Source: Cladochytrium replicatum (lineage: Eukaryota; Chytridiomycota; Chytridiomycetes; Cladochytriales; Cladochytriaceae). From it: a stretch of DNA of 64,000 nucleotides. The stretch lies in contig JAHLKD010000024.1 of NCBI GenBank assembly GCA_025526935.1, positions 1 through 64,000 on the forward strand, in the 5' to 3' direction. The notes under the pieces are model-generated. The model searched no databases and was not told the origin of the DNA. It saw nothing but the letters and a program-made list of their open reading frames with translations. This document shows, piece by piece, positions 10,143-19,431 of this stretch; within the stretch, counting starts at the first letter, position 1; every line of letters starts with the position of its first letter. The position numbers were made by a program, and so were the translations under genes.

Positions 10143-13100
10143 ATGTGGACTTTTCGTTCTGGAACCTTCAACTGTAGAGGTTTGCCTCTGGATTTTTCAG
10201 ATTTACTTGCTTGGCTTGTTACTCATCAGCTTGATTTTTTAGTTTTAACAGAAACTCATCAGTTAACTTTAGACAGTGTTTCTTCTGAGTATTTGTTGTT
10301 TGATTCTCGTCCTCCACCAGACGCTCCTTTGGCATCTGGTGTTGCTCTTCTTATTAACCCACATCGTTGCAGTACTTATCAATTTAGGTTGATTGCATCA
10401 GTTCCTTCTGGGTTTGGTTTGTGGTTTAGGTTTCGTCAGGTCGTGATTGGTGGATTTTATTTTCCCCCACGTTGGACTGCGGAAGACTGTTTGGGTGCAT
10501 TATCTGATTTTCCTCAATTTGTTTCGAATTCGGATACACCAGTAGTTTTGATGGGTGACTTCAATTTTAGAACTCAGAGCACTGGTGATCATGTTACTAA
10601 TGCCCGTGCCAGAGCACTTCTTCCTTTTTTTACAGCCCACTCACTTTCATTGGTTGTCCCAGCTTCTTCTTCAGCTCGTCGCCCAACTTTTCGTTCCCAC
10701 TTAGGGAGTTCAATTATTGATTTGTTTTTTGCTTCTACTTATGTGACAGCTTCCTCTTATTTAGTGCATGATCAACCCCAGTCTATGGCTCCCCATCCTT
10801 CAGACCATTTTGCAGTGACCTGTTCATTTTCTTTAGCTGGCCCAGATCCTCAGGCCACTGTGCCTCCTCCTCTACCTTCTTGGAATCTCCCATTGTTAAA
10901 GGATGAAGTTATTCGTAAGTCGCACAGAGAAACTGCTAAGATTCTGCTTCCTCTTACATCAGAGGCGCTAACAGCAGCATTGGAACCACTTCAGGTCCCT
11001 GTGGGGACTTCTCTTTCTCGTGCAGTGGCCCAGGGAGCAATTGATTCTGCATTTCAAATTATAGTTGATTTTGTTGAGGCAACAGCAGTTCTGACATTGG
11101 GACCACCAACACCTCGTCGTAGAGCACCAGCGACCACTCCTTTGCCCCCTGAGATTGCTTTGTTGCGTAGTAAGGCTCGTTCAGCATTCCGTGACTATTA
11201 TTCCATCTTTCACCACAATTCTTCTGACCCTCTTCTTCCTTTTCTAAGAACTCGCCAACGTGATAGTCACAAAGCATTCAAATCAGCTCTGAGATCACAC
11301 AGGCGTAAGACAAAAGCAAATTTTTTTGATGACCCTAGTTCTTCATCAGTGCCTTCTCTTCTGAAACATGTGTCTCATGCTCGGCGCTGCGCTAACTTTC
11401 GTACTTCAGCTAATGGTTTAGATTTTGATCCTCAGTCTTTAGCCAAATATTCTGATCATTTTGCTAGTGTCTACAATGCTCAAGCTGCTGACCCAGTTTC
11501 ACCTTCAATTGTTCTGTGTGATTTTCAGCTGCCATTGGATGTTGAAGCTTTTGTTCTAGCTATTAGGGACTGCCCTTTGGAGTCTGCCCCGGGTCATGAT
11601 CGTCTGCCTGCAGAACTTTATCGCCCAATTTCAGCTATTCTTGCTCCATTGTTCTTGCAACTTTCTCAGTCCATTTTTCGCAGTAGTCTTACACCCACTT
11701 CATGGAATCTTGGGCTTTTGCACCCAGTTTGGAAGCAACGTGGTACACTTGGTGATATTACTAATTATCGCCCCATTACTCTTTCGTGTGTTGCCCGAAA
11801 AAATTTTGAGCGAGCTTTGTTGCCACATCTTTATTCTGCTATCACGTCTCAACGCCCACTTGATGCTGCCCAAGCGGGATTTCAGTCACACCGCTCGGGA
11901 ATGGAATGTGTTTTTGGTCTTCAGGCATGTATCTCCCGTGCGTCTAATGCCAAGGTTCCTTGGGTTGCTGGTTTTTTAGATATTCAAGCAGCTTATGACA
12001 CCACAAATCGTGCAATTCTTTGGGCTGAGCTTCTTTCTAGGGGAGTACCGTTGCCATTTGTTTTTGTTTTGAAGTCTCTGTTTGATTTTTGTTCTTCCAG
12101 AGTGGTTGTTGCAAATTGTTTTTCAGATGCTTTTGATTTGTTTAGAGGTTTGTTTCAAGGTTCTGTTCTCAGTCCACTTCTCTATATCACTTTTCTTGAT
12201 CCTCTACCTGGGCTCCTCCGACCATTTGCCCCACCTATAACACTCTTTCATCCTGCCAAACCACGATATAATTCTTTTTTATTTGCAGATGATTTGGCCT
12301 TGTTTGCAATTACTTTGGATGCTATGCAGGTTCTTCTCTCTGTTTGTGACCAGTTTGCCCAAGCTCGTGGTTTTTCTTTTGCTCCTTTGAAGTCTGTGAT
12401 TCTCACAAAAATTCCTATTCCTGCTCATTCGCCTTTGCTTCTTCATGGTCAACCTCTGCCTGTCAAGCCTTCATTTCGTTATCTGGGTTGCTTTTTTGGA
12501 GATACTGGATTTGATGTTTCACTGACTATTTCCCATCGACTTGCCAAAGCGCGCGCAGCTTCTTTTGCTTTGCTTTCTTTTTCAAGGATGTTTGGTTCTC
12601 ATTCTCTGGTTGTGGTTCGTCATTTGTTTTTGTCTTTTATTCGACCTACGCTTGAATTTGGTTTATATTTTATTCTTCCCTCTGTTGCTGTTTGCAAACC
12701 AGTTCGGACTTTTATTCACCAATGTTTGTGTCGATTTCTTCGCCTTTCATTTTCCACTTCAATTGCTGGGGTTTTACTGTTTTTTAAGTTTCCTGACCTT
12801 CAGTTTCGGCTTCAATATCTGCAGTTTCAGATGTTTCAACGTTGGCTGGATGATGATGCCCCTGATATGGTTCACTCTATGTTGTCATTCTTTCTTCACC
12901 AGGGAAAGCACTTTCGTTGTTCTCCTGTCCCTTTCAACAATCACTTCCTCTTCCCGGCTGCAAATGTTGTAGTTCCCAAACCTTCTGATGTTATCGCAAA
13001 TCACTTTCACCAAGTAGCCTCATCTGCCTATGGTTCTATAGCTGCTAGCTTTGCTCCCCTTGCATCTGCACACCCTCATGCGCTAGCAATTGCTCCTCCA

Positions 13101-13454
13101 TGCTTCCCTATTTCGTCAATCTTGAGGCTTCTGCAGTATCGCCTTGGACGTTTGTTTTATCACCCCCGCAAGCAGTGTTGTCACTGCCGCACTGCAACTC
13201 TCTCTAGATCTCATGTTTCAGAATGTTTGCGTCTTGACCTATTGTTGCCTCCTGTTCCTGTTCCTGTTTTACAACTTCCGCTTGACGTTGCAATTGATGG
13301 CCTTCGTCCACTTCGCATTGTCAACCCAGTGAATCTTGCACCGTGGTATCTAGTTTTTCGTTGTCTCCATAAGATTTGGCTTCACTGTATGGGTCTGCCA
13401 TTAGAAGTTTCTCCTCCAGACTCCCTCTTTGGCCCTGCATTTGTGGATCTTTAA
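10143..13454 (+). CDS. LINE ORF2: endonuclease and reverse transcriptase
   Basis: A 1103-residue polyprotein that nicks target DNA and copies the element's RNA. The endonuclease/exonuclease/phosphatase domain fills about residues 1-235: GTFNCRG, LTETHQ with the catalytic glutamate, MGDFNFR, SSIIDLFFA and SDHFAVT. The reverse transcriptase follows at about 480-800: PGHDRLPAELY, GDITNYRPITLSCV, AGFLDIQAAYD, LFQGSVLSPLLY and the catalytic FADD in FLFADDLALFA. Near the C-terminus QCCHCRTATLSRSHVSEC fits a CX2CX8HX3C zinc knuckle. No frame break is seen and all catalytic motifs are present. The ATG overlaps the stop of the extended ORF1 frame as TAATG. Confidence 0.95.
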   Translation: MWTFRSGTFNCRGLPLDFSDLLAWLVTHQLDFLVLTETHQLTLDSVSSEYLLFDSRPPPDAPLASGVALLINPHRCSTYQFRLIASVPSGFGLWFRFRQVVIGGFYFPPRWTAEDCLGALSDFPQFVSNSDTPVVLMGDFNFRTQSTGDHVTNARARALLPFFTAHSLSLVVPASSSARRPTFRSHLGSSIIDLFFASTYVTASSYLVHDQPQSMAPHPSDHFAVTCSFSLAGPDPQATVPPPLPSWNLPLLKDEVIRKSHRETAKILLPLTSEALTAALEPLQVPVGTSLSRAVAQGAIDSAFQIIVDFVEATAVLTLGPPTPRRRAPATTPLPPEIALLRSKARSAFRDYYSIFHHNSSDPLLPFLRTRQRDSHKAFKSALRSHRRKTKANFFDDPSSSSVPSLLKHVSHARRCANFRTSANGLDFDPQSLAKYSDHFASVYNAQAADPVSPSIVLCDFQLPLDVEAFVLAIRDCPLESAPGHDRLPAELYRPISAILAPLFLQLSQSIFRSSLTPTSWNLGLLHPVWKQRGTLGDITNYRPITLSCVARKNFERALLPHLYSAITSQRPLDAAQAGFQSHRSGMECVFGLQACISRASNAKVPWVAGFLDIQAAYDTTNRAILWAELLSRGVPLPFVFVLKSLFDFCSSRVVVANCFSDAFDLFRGLFQGSVLSPLLYITFLDPLPGLLRPFAPPITLFHPAKPRYNSFLFADDLALFAITLDAMQVLLSVCDQFAQARGFSFAPLKSVILTKIPIPAHSPLLLHGQPLPVKPSFRYLGCFFGDTGFDVSLTISHRLAKARAASFALLSFSRMFGSHSLVVVRHLFLSFIRPTLEFGLYFILPSVAVCKPVRTFIHQCLCRFLRLSFSTSIAGVLLFFKFPDLQFRLQYLQFQMFQRWLDDDAPDMVHSMLSFFLHQGKHFRCSPVPFNNHFLFPAANVVVPKPSDVIANHFHQVASSAYGSIAASFAPLASAHPHALAIAPPCFPISSILRLLQYRLGRLFYHPRKQCCHCRTATLSRSHVSECLRLDLLLPPVPVPVLQLPLDVAIDGLRPLRIVNPVNLAPWYLVFRCLHKIWLHCMGLPLEVSPPDSLFGPAFVDL

Positions 13455-13698
13455 CGTTTTCTTTTCTCATTATTTATTACTCACCTGTTTTTTTGGCACC
13501 TTAGCAGTATCTGACGGGTAGCCACAGGTTTGAGTTTACATTCTCTGTTTTGCTTTGTTGCTTTTCCTTATGCTGCGCGCGCTTCCCTATGTGCTGGTCC
13601 ATGACCATCTTGTAAGGCACTTTGGGTGTTGTTTTTTGTTATGCATTGTATGTGCAAAATAAATAATAATATTGTTAAAAAAAAAAAAAAAAAAAGGA

Positions 13699-13772
13699 GC
13701 GTCCTTAGCTCAGCTGGGAGTAGCGTAAGACTGAAGATCTTAAGGTCCCCGGTTCAATCCCGGGAGGGCGCA
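13699..13772 (+). tRNA. tRNA-Phe (GAA)
   Basis: A 74-nt cloverleaf without intron. The acceptor stem pairs GCGTCCT with AGGGCGC (one G-T). The anticodon stem TAAGA/TCTTA closes the loop CTGAAGA, anticodon GAA. The T arm has CCCGG-TTCAATC-CCGGG. The A box (TAGCTCAGCTGGG) and B box (GGTTCAATCCC) are intact, and a T5 run at 13780-13784 can terminate Pol III. The D stem has three pairs and one mismatch. A LINE poly(A) tail ends 3 bp upstream. Confidence 0.93.
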
Positions 13773-14093
13773 AACACAATTTTTCCCGTGCGGATCCACC
13801 GTTAAAGCTAGATTTGGCCAGGTGTGACCAATTTTGGATTGCTGCGAAAAGAAAGTCGAAGTGCCACTCCAGGAACTGCTACCATAGTTGCGAATTTGGC
13901 GGCGAACGTTTTCTAAAACCTGATTGGTTCTCAGTCTTTGAGATAATGCACACATATATTATTGACGGACATACACAGTATACACAAGATTTACGGCTAT
14001 ATTTCGTAGACACAGAACTTATTATCACCATCAAAAAAAGAAGTTGTCCGAGTTTTACTAATTCTTTAAGCTGCAGAACTAACCCCTCCCCCC
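13773..14093. other. Spacer between tRNA genes, no gene seen
   Basis: Apart from the T5 terminator just after tRNA-Phe and a C-rich run at about 14086-14097, I see no coding exon, repeat or RNA gene. Confidence 0.5.
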
Positions 14094-14155
14094 CCCCTCT
14101 CGCCGGGAATCGAACGGTGAAAGTGAGAAATCCTAGCCATTGGACCACAAAGGGA
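14094..14155 (-). pseudogene. tRNA-Glu (TTC) pseudogene with internal deletion
   Basis: The minus strand reads like tRNA-Glu: TCCCTTT pairs with AGAGGGG as the acceptor stem, TGGTCCAATGGCTAGGAT is the D arm, CTTTCAC is an anticodon loop with TTC, and GTTCGATTCCCGG is the T loop and 3' T stem. The 3' half of the anticodon stem, the variable loop and most of the 5' T stem are missing, so only about 62 nt remain. It cannot fold as a normal tRNA. Confidence 0.7.
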
Positions 14156-14298
14156 CGTTGTTTAAATGAAAAAGAAAAATAAAATAAGGAAGCATTGAGT
14201 TTGCCCTCCGTTCGCCATGCTGATCTGCCTCGAACCCGCTCCAGCCGTCGTCGGATCTCCCTGTTCGCCCGGCTGATTAAAAAAGCGAGCGTCAGAAA

Positions 14299-14301
<3 letters not shown>

Positions 14302-14343
<42 letters not shown>
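14302..14343. repeat. (TC)n microsatellite
   Basis: An uninterrupted TC/GA dinucleotide run of about 42 bp. On the minus strand it directly follows the coiled-coil exon of the MYCBP homologue and, read in that frame, encodes an Arg-Glu repeat. Confidence 0.95.
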
Positions 14344-14344
<1 letters not shown>

Positions 14345-14347
<3 letters not shown>

Positions 14348-14791
14348 ATCTCATCGAGTCTCGCCTCCACCTCCTGCACCTTCCGCTTTAGCTCCTCGTT
14401 TTCCCATGTGAGCGCGTCAACGTCGAGGTCCGCTCCCCCAAGAAATTGCTTTATGAAACTATTCGAAAAGGAATCAGGGACGTGTGTGTGTACGTGTTCT
14501 TGGATTGTCGTTGTAGTTTTGACCTACTCGGGGATTCCCGGGTTTCTCTGGCTCTTCATGGAGACCAACGAGGACTTTGAAAATAATGAGAATCAAGAGA
14601 ATGGACTGAACGAAACGGGGGAGAATGAAACCTTTGGTCAATGCATCGATGATCCCGTTACGTTCGAGGTATTTCCTAAAGTCTTCCTTCTTTTGGTCGA
14701 CTGCCTGCACAGCAAGTTTTAGACTTTAGTTCGAGCAAAGAACCGAAATCGTGTTTGCGCATGCGCTAGATGAGACGAAGCGGGTAGCCAT
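14345..14791 (-). CDS. MYCBP: C-Myc-binding protein homologue (MYCBP / AMY-1), multi-exon
   Basis: A small coiled-coil protein; animal MYCBP binds c-Myc and AKAPs and is also an axonemal-associated protein. Proposed exons: 14791-14777 (MATRF), 14704-14632 (AVDQKKEDFRKYLERNG ... ALTK), 14574-14528 (VLVGLHEEPEKPGNPR) and from 14448 downwards (QFLGGADLDVDALTWENE, then EELKRKVQEVEARLDEI). These follow the family order KREQFRRYLE..G.LD.LTK, VLVALYEEPEKP, then a C-terminal coiled coil. Introns are 57-79 nt with GT-AG ends. An upstream FIK in the last exon would align better but needs another splice choice. The 3' end is uncertain: the frame runs on through a GA microsatellite into an Arg-Glu tract without a clear stop until 13879. 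Confidence 0.72.
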
Positions 14792-15418
14792 TTCAGGCAA
14801 ACGGGCGACTGTTACAGACTTGAGGTGGTTAACTTTACTAACTACCGAGTAAAAGAAGAAACAGTTCTACACACTGTGCCATCGAATATCAAAAATAATG
14901 GTGTTCGTCGTTGCAAGAGATGCGTATTTTAATTACGAATAGCGTACTGTTTGAAATTTGTGCTCGATTTGCTACGTCAACATCATCAGAAATGAATTGC
15001 CCTCCTTTTCTGAATAAGCAAATAGCATTTCAAAGGGATCAAACCGCCATGCAATGAGCTGATTGGCAAGTTGAAACGCTTTCCGTTTTGATGTCGAAAT
15101 TTTATTCTTCACGTCTGTTGATTTCCCAGCCCAACGAGCTCGTGGAAGCTGATAACTGGAAACCCGGTCCTCTGTTTTCCACCAGCCAGCGCCCGCGCCC
15201 GATTGACGGCAAACCACTTTCGTACCCACCGAAAAACCCAACTCTCCAGTCAATCCGTCCAGCAGCGGCGAAGTCATTGCGTGGCCTTGGGAGTTCACCA
15301 ACATCTTAAACACTCTCATTCATACGGCGCGCAACAAACCTGATAAAACACCTTATCTAAGTAAGCGAGAGCAGGGTTCCACTCTCCAGGCGCTTTCCAA
15401 ACCCCGTCCACATTCTCG
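14792..15418. other. Divergent promoter region between MYCBP and the Sel1 gene
   Basis: A minus-strand open frame of 115 codons (15319-14972) and a plus-strand frame of 73 codons overlap here. Neither resembles a family I know and no splice-supported gene emerges. The segment most likely holds the promoters of the two divergent neighbours. Confidence 0.4.
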
Positions 15419-16918
15419 ATGGAGAGCCGCTACTCGACCGTTTCCGATTCCTCAACCCTCGTTAACGGCAAGGACGCCCAACAGCCACCACCGAACAAAA
15501 AGATGGACGACGCAAACGTCGCCGATGAAGAGGCTATTGCGCCATTCACGCCAGATGAGCTGCCCACGTACTTATTTGCTGCCGCGGGCGGCGACGCGGA
15601 AGCACAGCTCCTTGTCGGCTGGGCGTACCAGAACGGCGTAGGCGGTGTTGAGCGTGACAAGGGGCTGGCTGCAATGTGGTACGGGAAGGCTGCAGAGCTT
15701 GGAAATCCAAAGGGGATGTTCAATATTGGGATTTGCTATGCGAACGGGTTTGGGGTAAATCAGAACTATGCGCTCGCTATCGAGTGGTACGCAAAGGCAG
15801 CAGAAATGGGGCACACAGATGCGCTGTTAACGCTTGGATGGAGCTACGAAAACGGATCTGGTGTTGACGTGGACCCAGATAAGGCAGTTTATTACTACAA
15901 GAAGGCGGCAGAGTCCGGGAATGGAACAGCACAATTTAATTTGGCGGTAAGTGAGAGTCTGGAAACATCTCCTGATGTTTGGATTTTGATGGTTTTGTTT
16001 TTGCAGGTTTGTTATGAAGAAGGTTTTGGAGTCGAAGAAGATCCAGTGAAAGCAATGTACTGGTACGAGAGGGCAGCAGAGCAGGGTGACTCGGGAGCAG
16101 CTTTCCTACTGGGAGTTGCATATGAGAACGGGATGGGAGTGGATCGGGACCCAGCACGGGCAATCTTCTGGTACGAAAAGGCAGCAGAAGCGGGCGATGC
16201 CGGTGCGATGTTCATTCTTGGCGTCGCATACGAGAGTGGATTTGGTGTTGAAGCGGACTCTCAACGGGCGTTTATGTGGTTCAAACGAGCTGCAGAGAAC
16301 GGATATGTATATGCGAACATCGACCAATTCGACGACCCTGAAGACGGCGTGGCACCAAACGATGATTATGCAGACGACACACAACTACAAATGGACGAGG
16401 ACTTGGACTCGTTCCCGTCTCCAGTACCAATGAACTCAAGCTCGGACGGCGCAAGCAGCCATATTTCAATTCAATCAGTGAAGCAACCGAGAAGAATGAG
16501 CAGCTCGAGCTGGAGGGCCAGCATCTCTATACCAACAATCAACGGACTGGCAAGTGGACCTGTCACACCTGTTTCGCTTTCCGATGACTCTGCATTCTTC
16601 GGGACATCGCCAGGCTCCAACCCACCGTTCTCGCCGATACAACCGCGCCGCATGAGCAGTGCAGTATGGGGTGGAACTTTGGGAGGTCTCTCGGGACTCG
16701 CAGAGAACGAAGACGACGAGGCGGATGACACGGTGTCTGAGATGAGGACGCCGCGTTTCACTTTGAGCAGACGGCCGAGTTTGCTCTTGTCTCAGCCGGC
16801 AAGTCTTGCGGGCACGGCGACAGATGATACCCTCAGCATTGCGGAGAGTGTTGCATCATCGAAGCGGTGGAGTGGTACCGCACGGCGTCCCAGCAAGGCG
16901 CTCCTCACAATGATTTAA
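15419..16918 (+). CDS. Sel1-repeat (TPR-like) protein, 479 residues
   Basis: Two exons: 15419-15946 and 16007-16918, with a 60-nt intron (GTAAGT ... TTTTGCAG) that is in frame and stop-free. After an acidic N-terminus of about 50 residues come six Sel1 repeats (about residues 55-285) of the form AxxxLGxxYExGxGVxxDxxKAxxWYxKAAExGx. Splicing restores the repeat AQFNLAV/CYEEGFGVEEDP exactly. The last 190 residues are Ser/Pro-rich and disordered (several PRRMSS motifs, possible phosphorylation sites). No signal peptide, membrane segment or CAAX box is seen, so it is a cytosolic scaffold or adaptor. Similar fungal proteins regulate chitin synthase or the cell cycle, but nothing here fixes the partner. 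Confidence 0.9.
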   Translation: MESRYSTVSDSSTLVNGKDAQQPPPNKKMDDANVADEEAIAPFTPDELPTYLFAAAGGDAEAQLLVGWAYQNGVGGVERDKGLAAMWYGKAAELGNPKGMFNIGICYANGFGVNQNYALAIEWYAKAAEMGHTDALLTLGWSYENGSGVDVDPDKAVYYYKKAAESGNGTAQFNLAVSESLETSPDVWILMVLFLQVCYEEGFGVEEDPVKAMYWYERAAEQGDSGAAFLLGVAYENGMGVDRDPARAIFWYEKAAEAGDAGAMFILGVAYESGFGVEADSQRAFMWFKRAAENGYVYANIDQFDDPEDGVAPNDDYADDTQLQMDEDLDSFPSPVPMNSSSDGASSHISIQSVKQPRRMSSSSWRASISIPTINGLASGPVTPVSLSDDSAFFGTSPGSNPPFSPIQPRRMSSAVWGGTLGGLSGLAENEDDEADDTVSEMRTPRFTLSRRPSLLLSQPASLAGTATDDTLSIAESVASSKRWSGTARRPSKALLTMI

Positions 16919-17482
16919 TTCTCTCGCCTTCTCGTTATCTACGTCACATCTTGCTTCAAATTCTTCCCAACACTTTTCATTTTGCCACCCCGTTTCGTAT
17001 TAGTAAAGTTTATTCCCTTCGTTTTTCGCTAGTGCTTGCGTTGTACTGCACGTTATTTCTTTTGCTTTCTTGAATTATCGTTTTATATCTACGGGTCGCA
17101 ATTTGCTTACATTCTCGATTTTCCTTTATGCGGATGTTTCGTGGTTCATTTCCAATCTCGTAGGGATGTTGAATTCTTTTTACTGCACACTGTGCAGGTA
17201 TCTACAGACATTTTGGCTGTTATCCTGTCATTTCCTAGGAATGACAGACTGGCTCTCAACGAATTCTGCATGCAACTCATCAGTCTTCCCACTTCCCGTG
17301 TACAGTAGTGTGACAAAGGTAGAGCAATTTGTTTTGAGCTTTATATTACACGGTGACTGGGGCACCAGTTTGACAAACTACTAGTGAGCACACAACGTTC
17401 AGACTATGAAGAGACATCCAAATTGAAAGTTTGCGAATGTTTTTACAAAACGTGTTAACTCGCAGCTTGCCGTGTACATAGG
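16919..17482. other. Convergent intergenic region, no gene seen
   Basis: This lies between the 3' ends of the Sel1 gene and PAF1. It is T-rich at the left and has no conserved open frame; it should hold the two 3' UTRs. Confidence 0.6.
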
Positions 17483-19431
17483 TCAATCGTCATCATCCCC
17501 CATTACATCGTCATAACTATCCCCAGCAAGTGCTCTTGGTGCCGGCTCTTTCTCTTCACCACCTTGAAGCTTCCTGAACTCTCTCTCCAGATCCTCGTCC
17601 TCGCTCCCGTCTTCGTCCATCCTCGAAGCACCGTTCCCCACCTCCAATCCTTCACCATCCTCTTCTGAGTCCCCGTTCTCCAGATCCTCGAGCGTATCAT
17701 TGGGGAGCAGGTACTGGAGCTTTTCCTTGCGGCGCTCCTTTTCATCGGCAGTTGCTCCACGCAGAGTAGTGACAATGTGTGTGGGTCGATCATCAACCTC
17801 GCGGAGGGCGTCCTGCACCCTCTTTGCCTACAATTTTGGGATAAAATTCCGTTTTCAGGCCAAGAAAATTGTGGTGGCCGGCAATAGAAAGTGACTTACG
17901 AGAGCACGCTTGCGTTTAAGTACGACACGACCGTGAAGCTCTGAGTAGAACGCACCTCTTTCTTCGTGCAGCTCGAAGAAGAGCTTTAGACCCTTATCGT
18001 GTTGCTGTAGCACATACTCGCCAGCAGCGTAGTAGTCGCATTGCTATGCATTGAAATTTTAAAAGAGCAGTTATGAAACACGAAAAGATAAAGTGAAGTG
18101 GGTATACCTCTTTCTGTTTTCTGTCACCTTCCAGTACATTCAAAGTGTTCGGAGTTGGGACAAAGTACAGCAAGTTGGTGTTCTTCGCATCTCGCGGATC
18201 CAATGTTGTCATCAGCAAAGAGTTTTCCTTTTGCTTTTCCTTGAGCACTTCGCGCTTCAGCTTGCCCTTCTCCCCTGAAGGCCACTTCCCTTTCACGTCT
18301 AACACGTCCGACTCTGGTCCAATCTTCCTCTCGTCCATCTTTCCTTCATCCGTTACCACGACATTCTGCATTGGGTCCTGGTCCTGGAACTCCACCACGG
18401 TCCAGCTGTGTTGGAACGAGTAAAATTGCGGGAATATCGGGAACATCTCCTTCGCTTCGACATTCTTGTTGGTGGGGTGACGGAGGTCCTGAAGTGATGA
18501 GACGTGCGCGAACGTTGCCTCAATAGCTGCAATCTGCTCGTCAATGGTGGTAGGAATCGGAGGAGGTTCCGGGTTTACTGCTGCAGAAGAAGACGATGAA
18601 GATACAGCAGGTTTACGTAAGTTGGACGCAGAAGTGTTCGTTGCCTGAGCGGTCTTTGTAATTGCTTTTCCGGGGCTGTTCGGTGCCACAGTGACTCCTT
18701 GACCTGTTCGCCTATAGAAAAAGTGAAATCGTTTGAAATTATACATAATCTAGATCTCTCGCTTACGATCTGGAGGCACCCAAAAGCCACGATGGTGGAG
18801 GCTTGAGTTCCGGCTTAACTTCCACCATTTGTCCCGTTATCCCGTTCGTTTGTCGTTTTGCTGATGCAGCGGCCATCATGTGGTTTGCTTCCAAGATACG
18901 AAGATCATCTGGGTGCAAATTGCTTCGATCTACCGGTACCATTGGCTCTAAAACCCAGTTTAGAAATCAGAATCCGTTCCCGTCGCGCCCATTTCGTCCC
19001 AGCACGCAAATCCTCCGAACAATCATGTCTCAATAAAGTTAAACAGACGCACACCTCCGTGTTTTCTTAGCGATCTTTCGATGACTCCCAAGTGCAAAAG
19101 GTCAATCTCGAAACCGGTACCATCGCCTCTTCCTCGGACATCAATCTTTCTCCTTTTGTGGAACGGATGCTCTTCTTCAAATCGATAGAGCCGATCGGGC
19201 TGAAGTGGAGGTACTGGCAATAGTTTTGGTTCGAATGGCAGAGGTGGGAGATCGTTAAGGTAACGAACTTTGCAAGCGAAGTGGTCAGCCGGTTTTCGAC
19301 TCCTTTAAGAACATTACACATATATTATGAAATTGATTCAGTTCATCCGTTGATACCATAGTTTGGACATACCCAGCAACCCCGCTTGCAGTTCCGTTGC
19401 TAATGCTGTGGCCAGATGTTTGCCTTGACAT
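17483..19431 (-). CDS. PAF1: RNA polymerase II-associated factor 1 (Paf1 complex subunit), 526 residues
   Basis: Core subunit of the Paf1 complex, which travels with RNA polymerase II and supports histone modification and elongation. Six exons close in frame: 19431-19373, 19302-19055, 18947-18767, 18711-18108, 18043-17900 and 17827-17483; introns are short GT-AG. Family signatures in order: FACKVRYLNDLPPLPFEPKL near the N-terminus; RKIDVRGRGDGTGFEIDLL; EPMVPVDRSNLHPDD; TIDEQIAAIEATF; EMFPIFPQFYSF; LLYFVPTPNTLN; CDYYAAGEYVLQQ; and FELHEERGAFYSELHGRVVLKRKR. The C-terminus is a long acidic tail (DEDGSEDEDLEREF ... VMGDDDD), as is usual in the family. It is transcribed convergently with the Sel1 gene. 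Confidence 0.93.

Larger units (their letters stand above)
8790..13695 (+). mobile_element. Near-intact LINE (non-LTR retrotransposon)
   Basis: This is a two-ORF LINE ending in a poly(A) tail (about 13678-13695). The order is: a CT-rich microsatellite leader, ORF1 (8874-10037), ORF2 with endonuclease and reverse transcriptase (10143-13454), and a 240-bp 3' UTR. The exact 5' end is uncertain because I find no convincing target duplication; 8790 is set just after the tRNA-like sequence. The tail ends 3 bp before a tRNA-Phe gene. At least four other fragments of this family or a close relative occur in the window (8356-8479, 24018-24044, 24423-24505 with 29872-29921, and 30600-30890). Confidence 0.9.
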
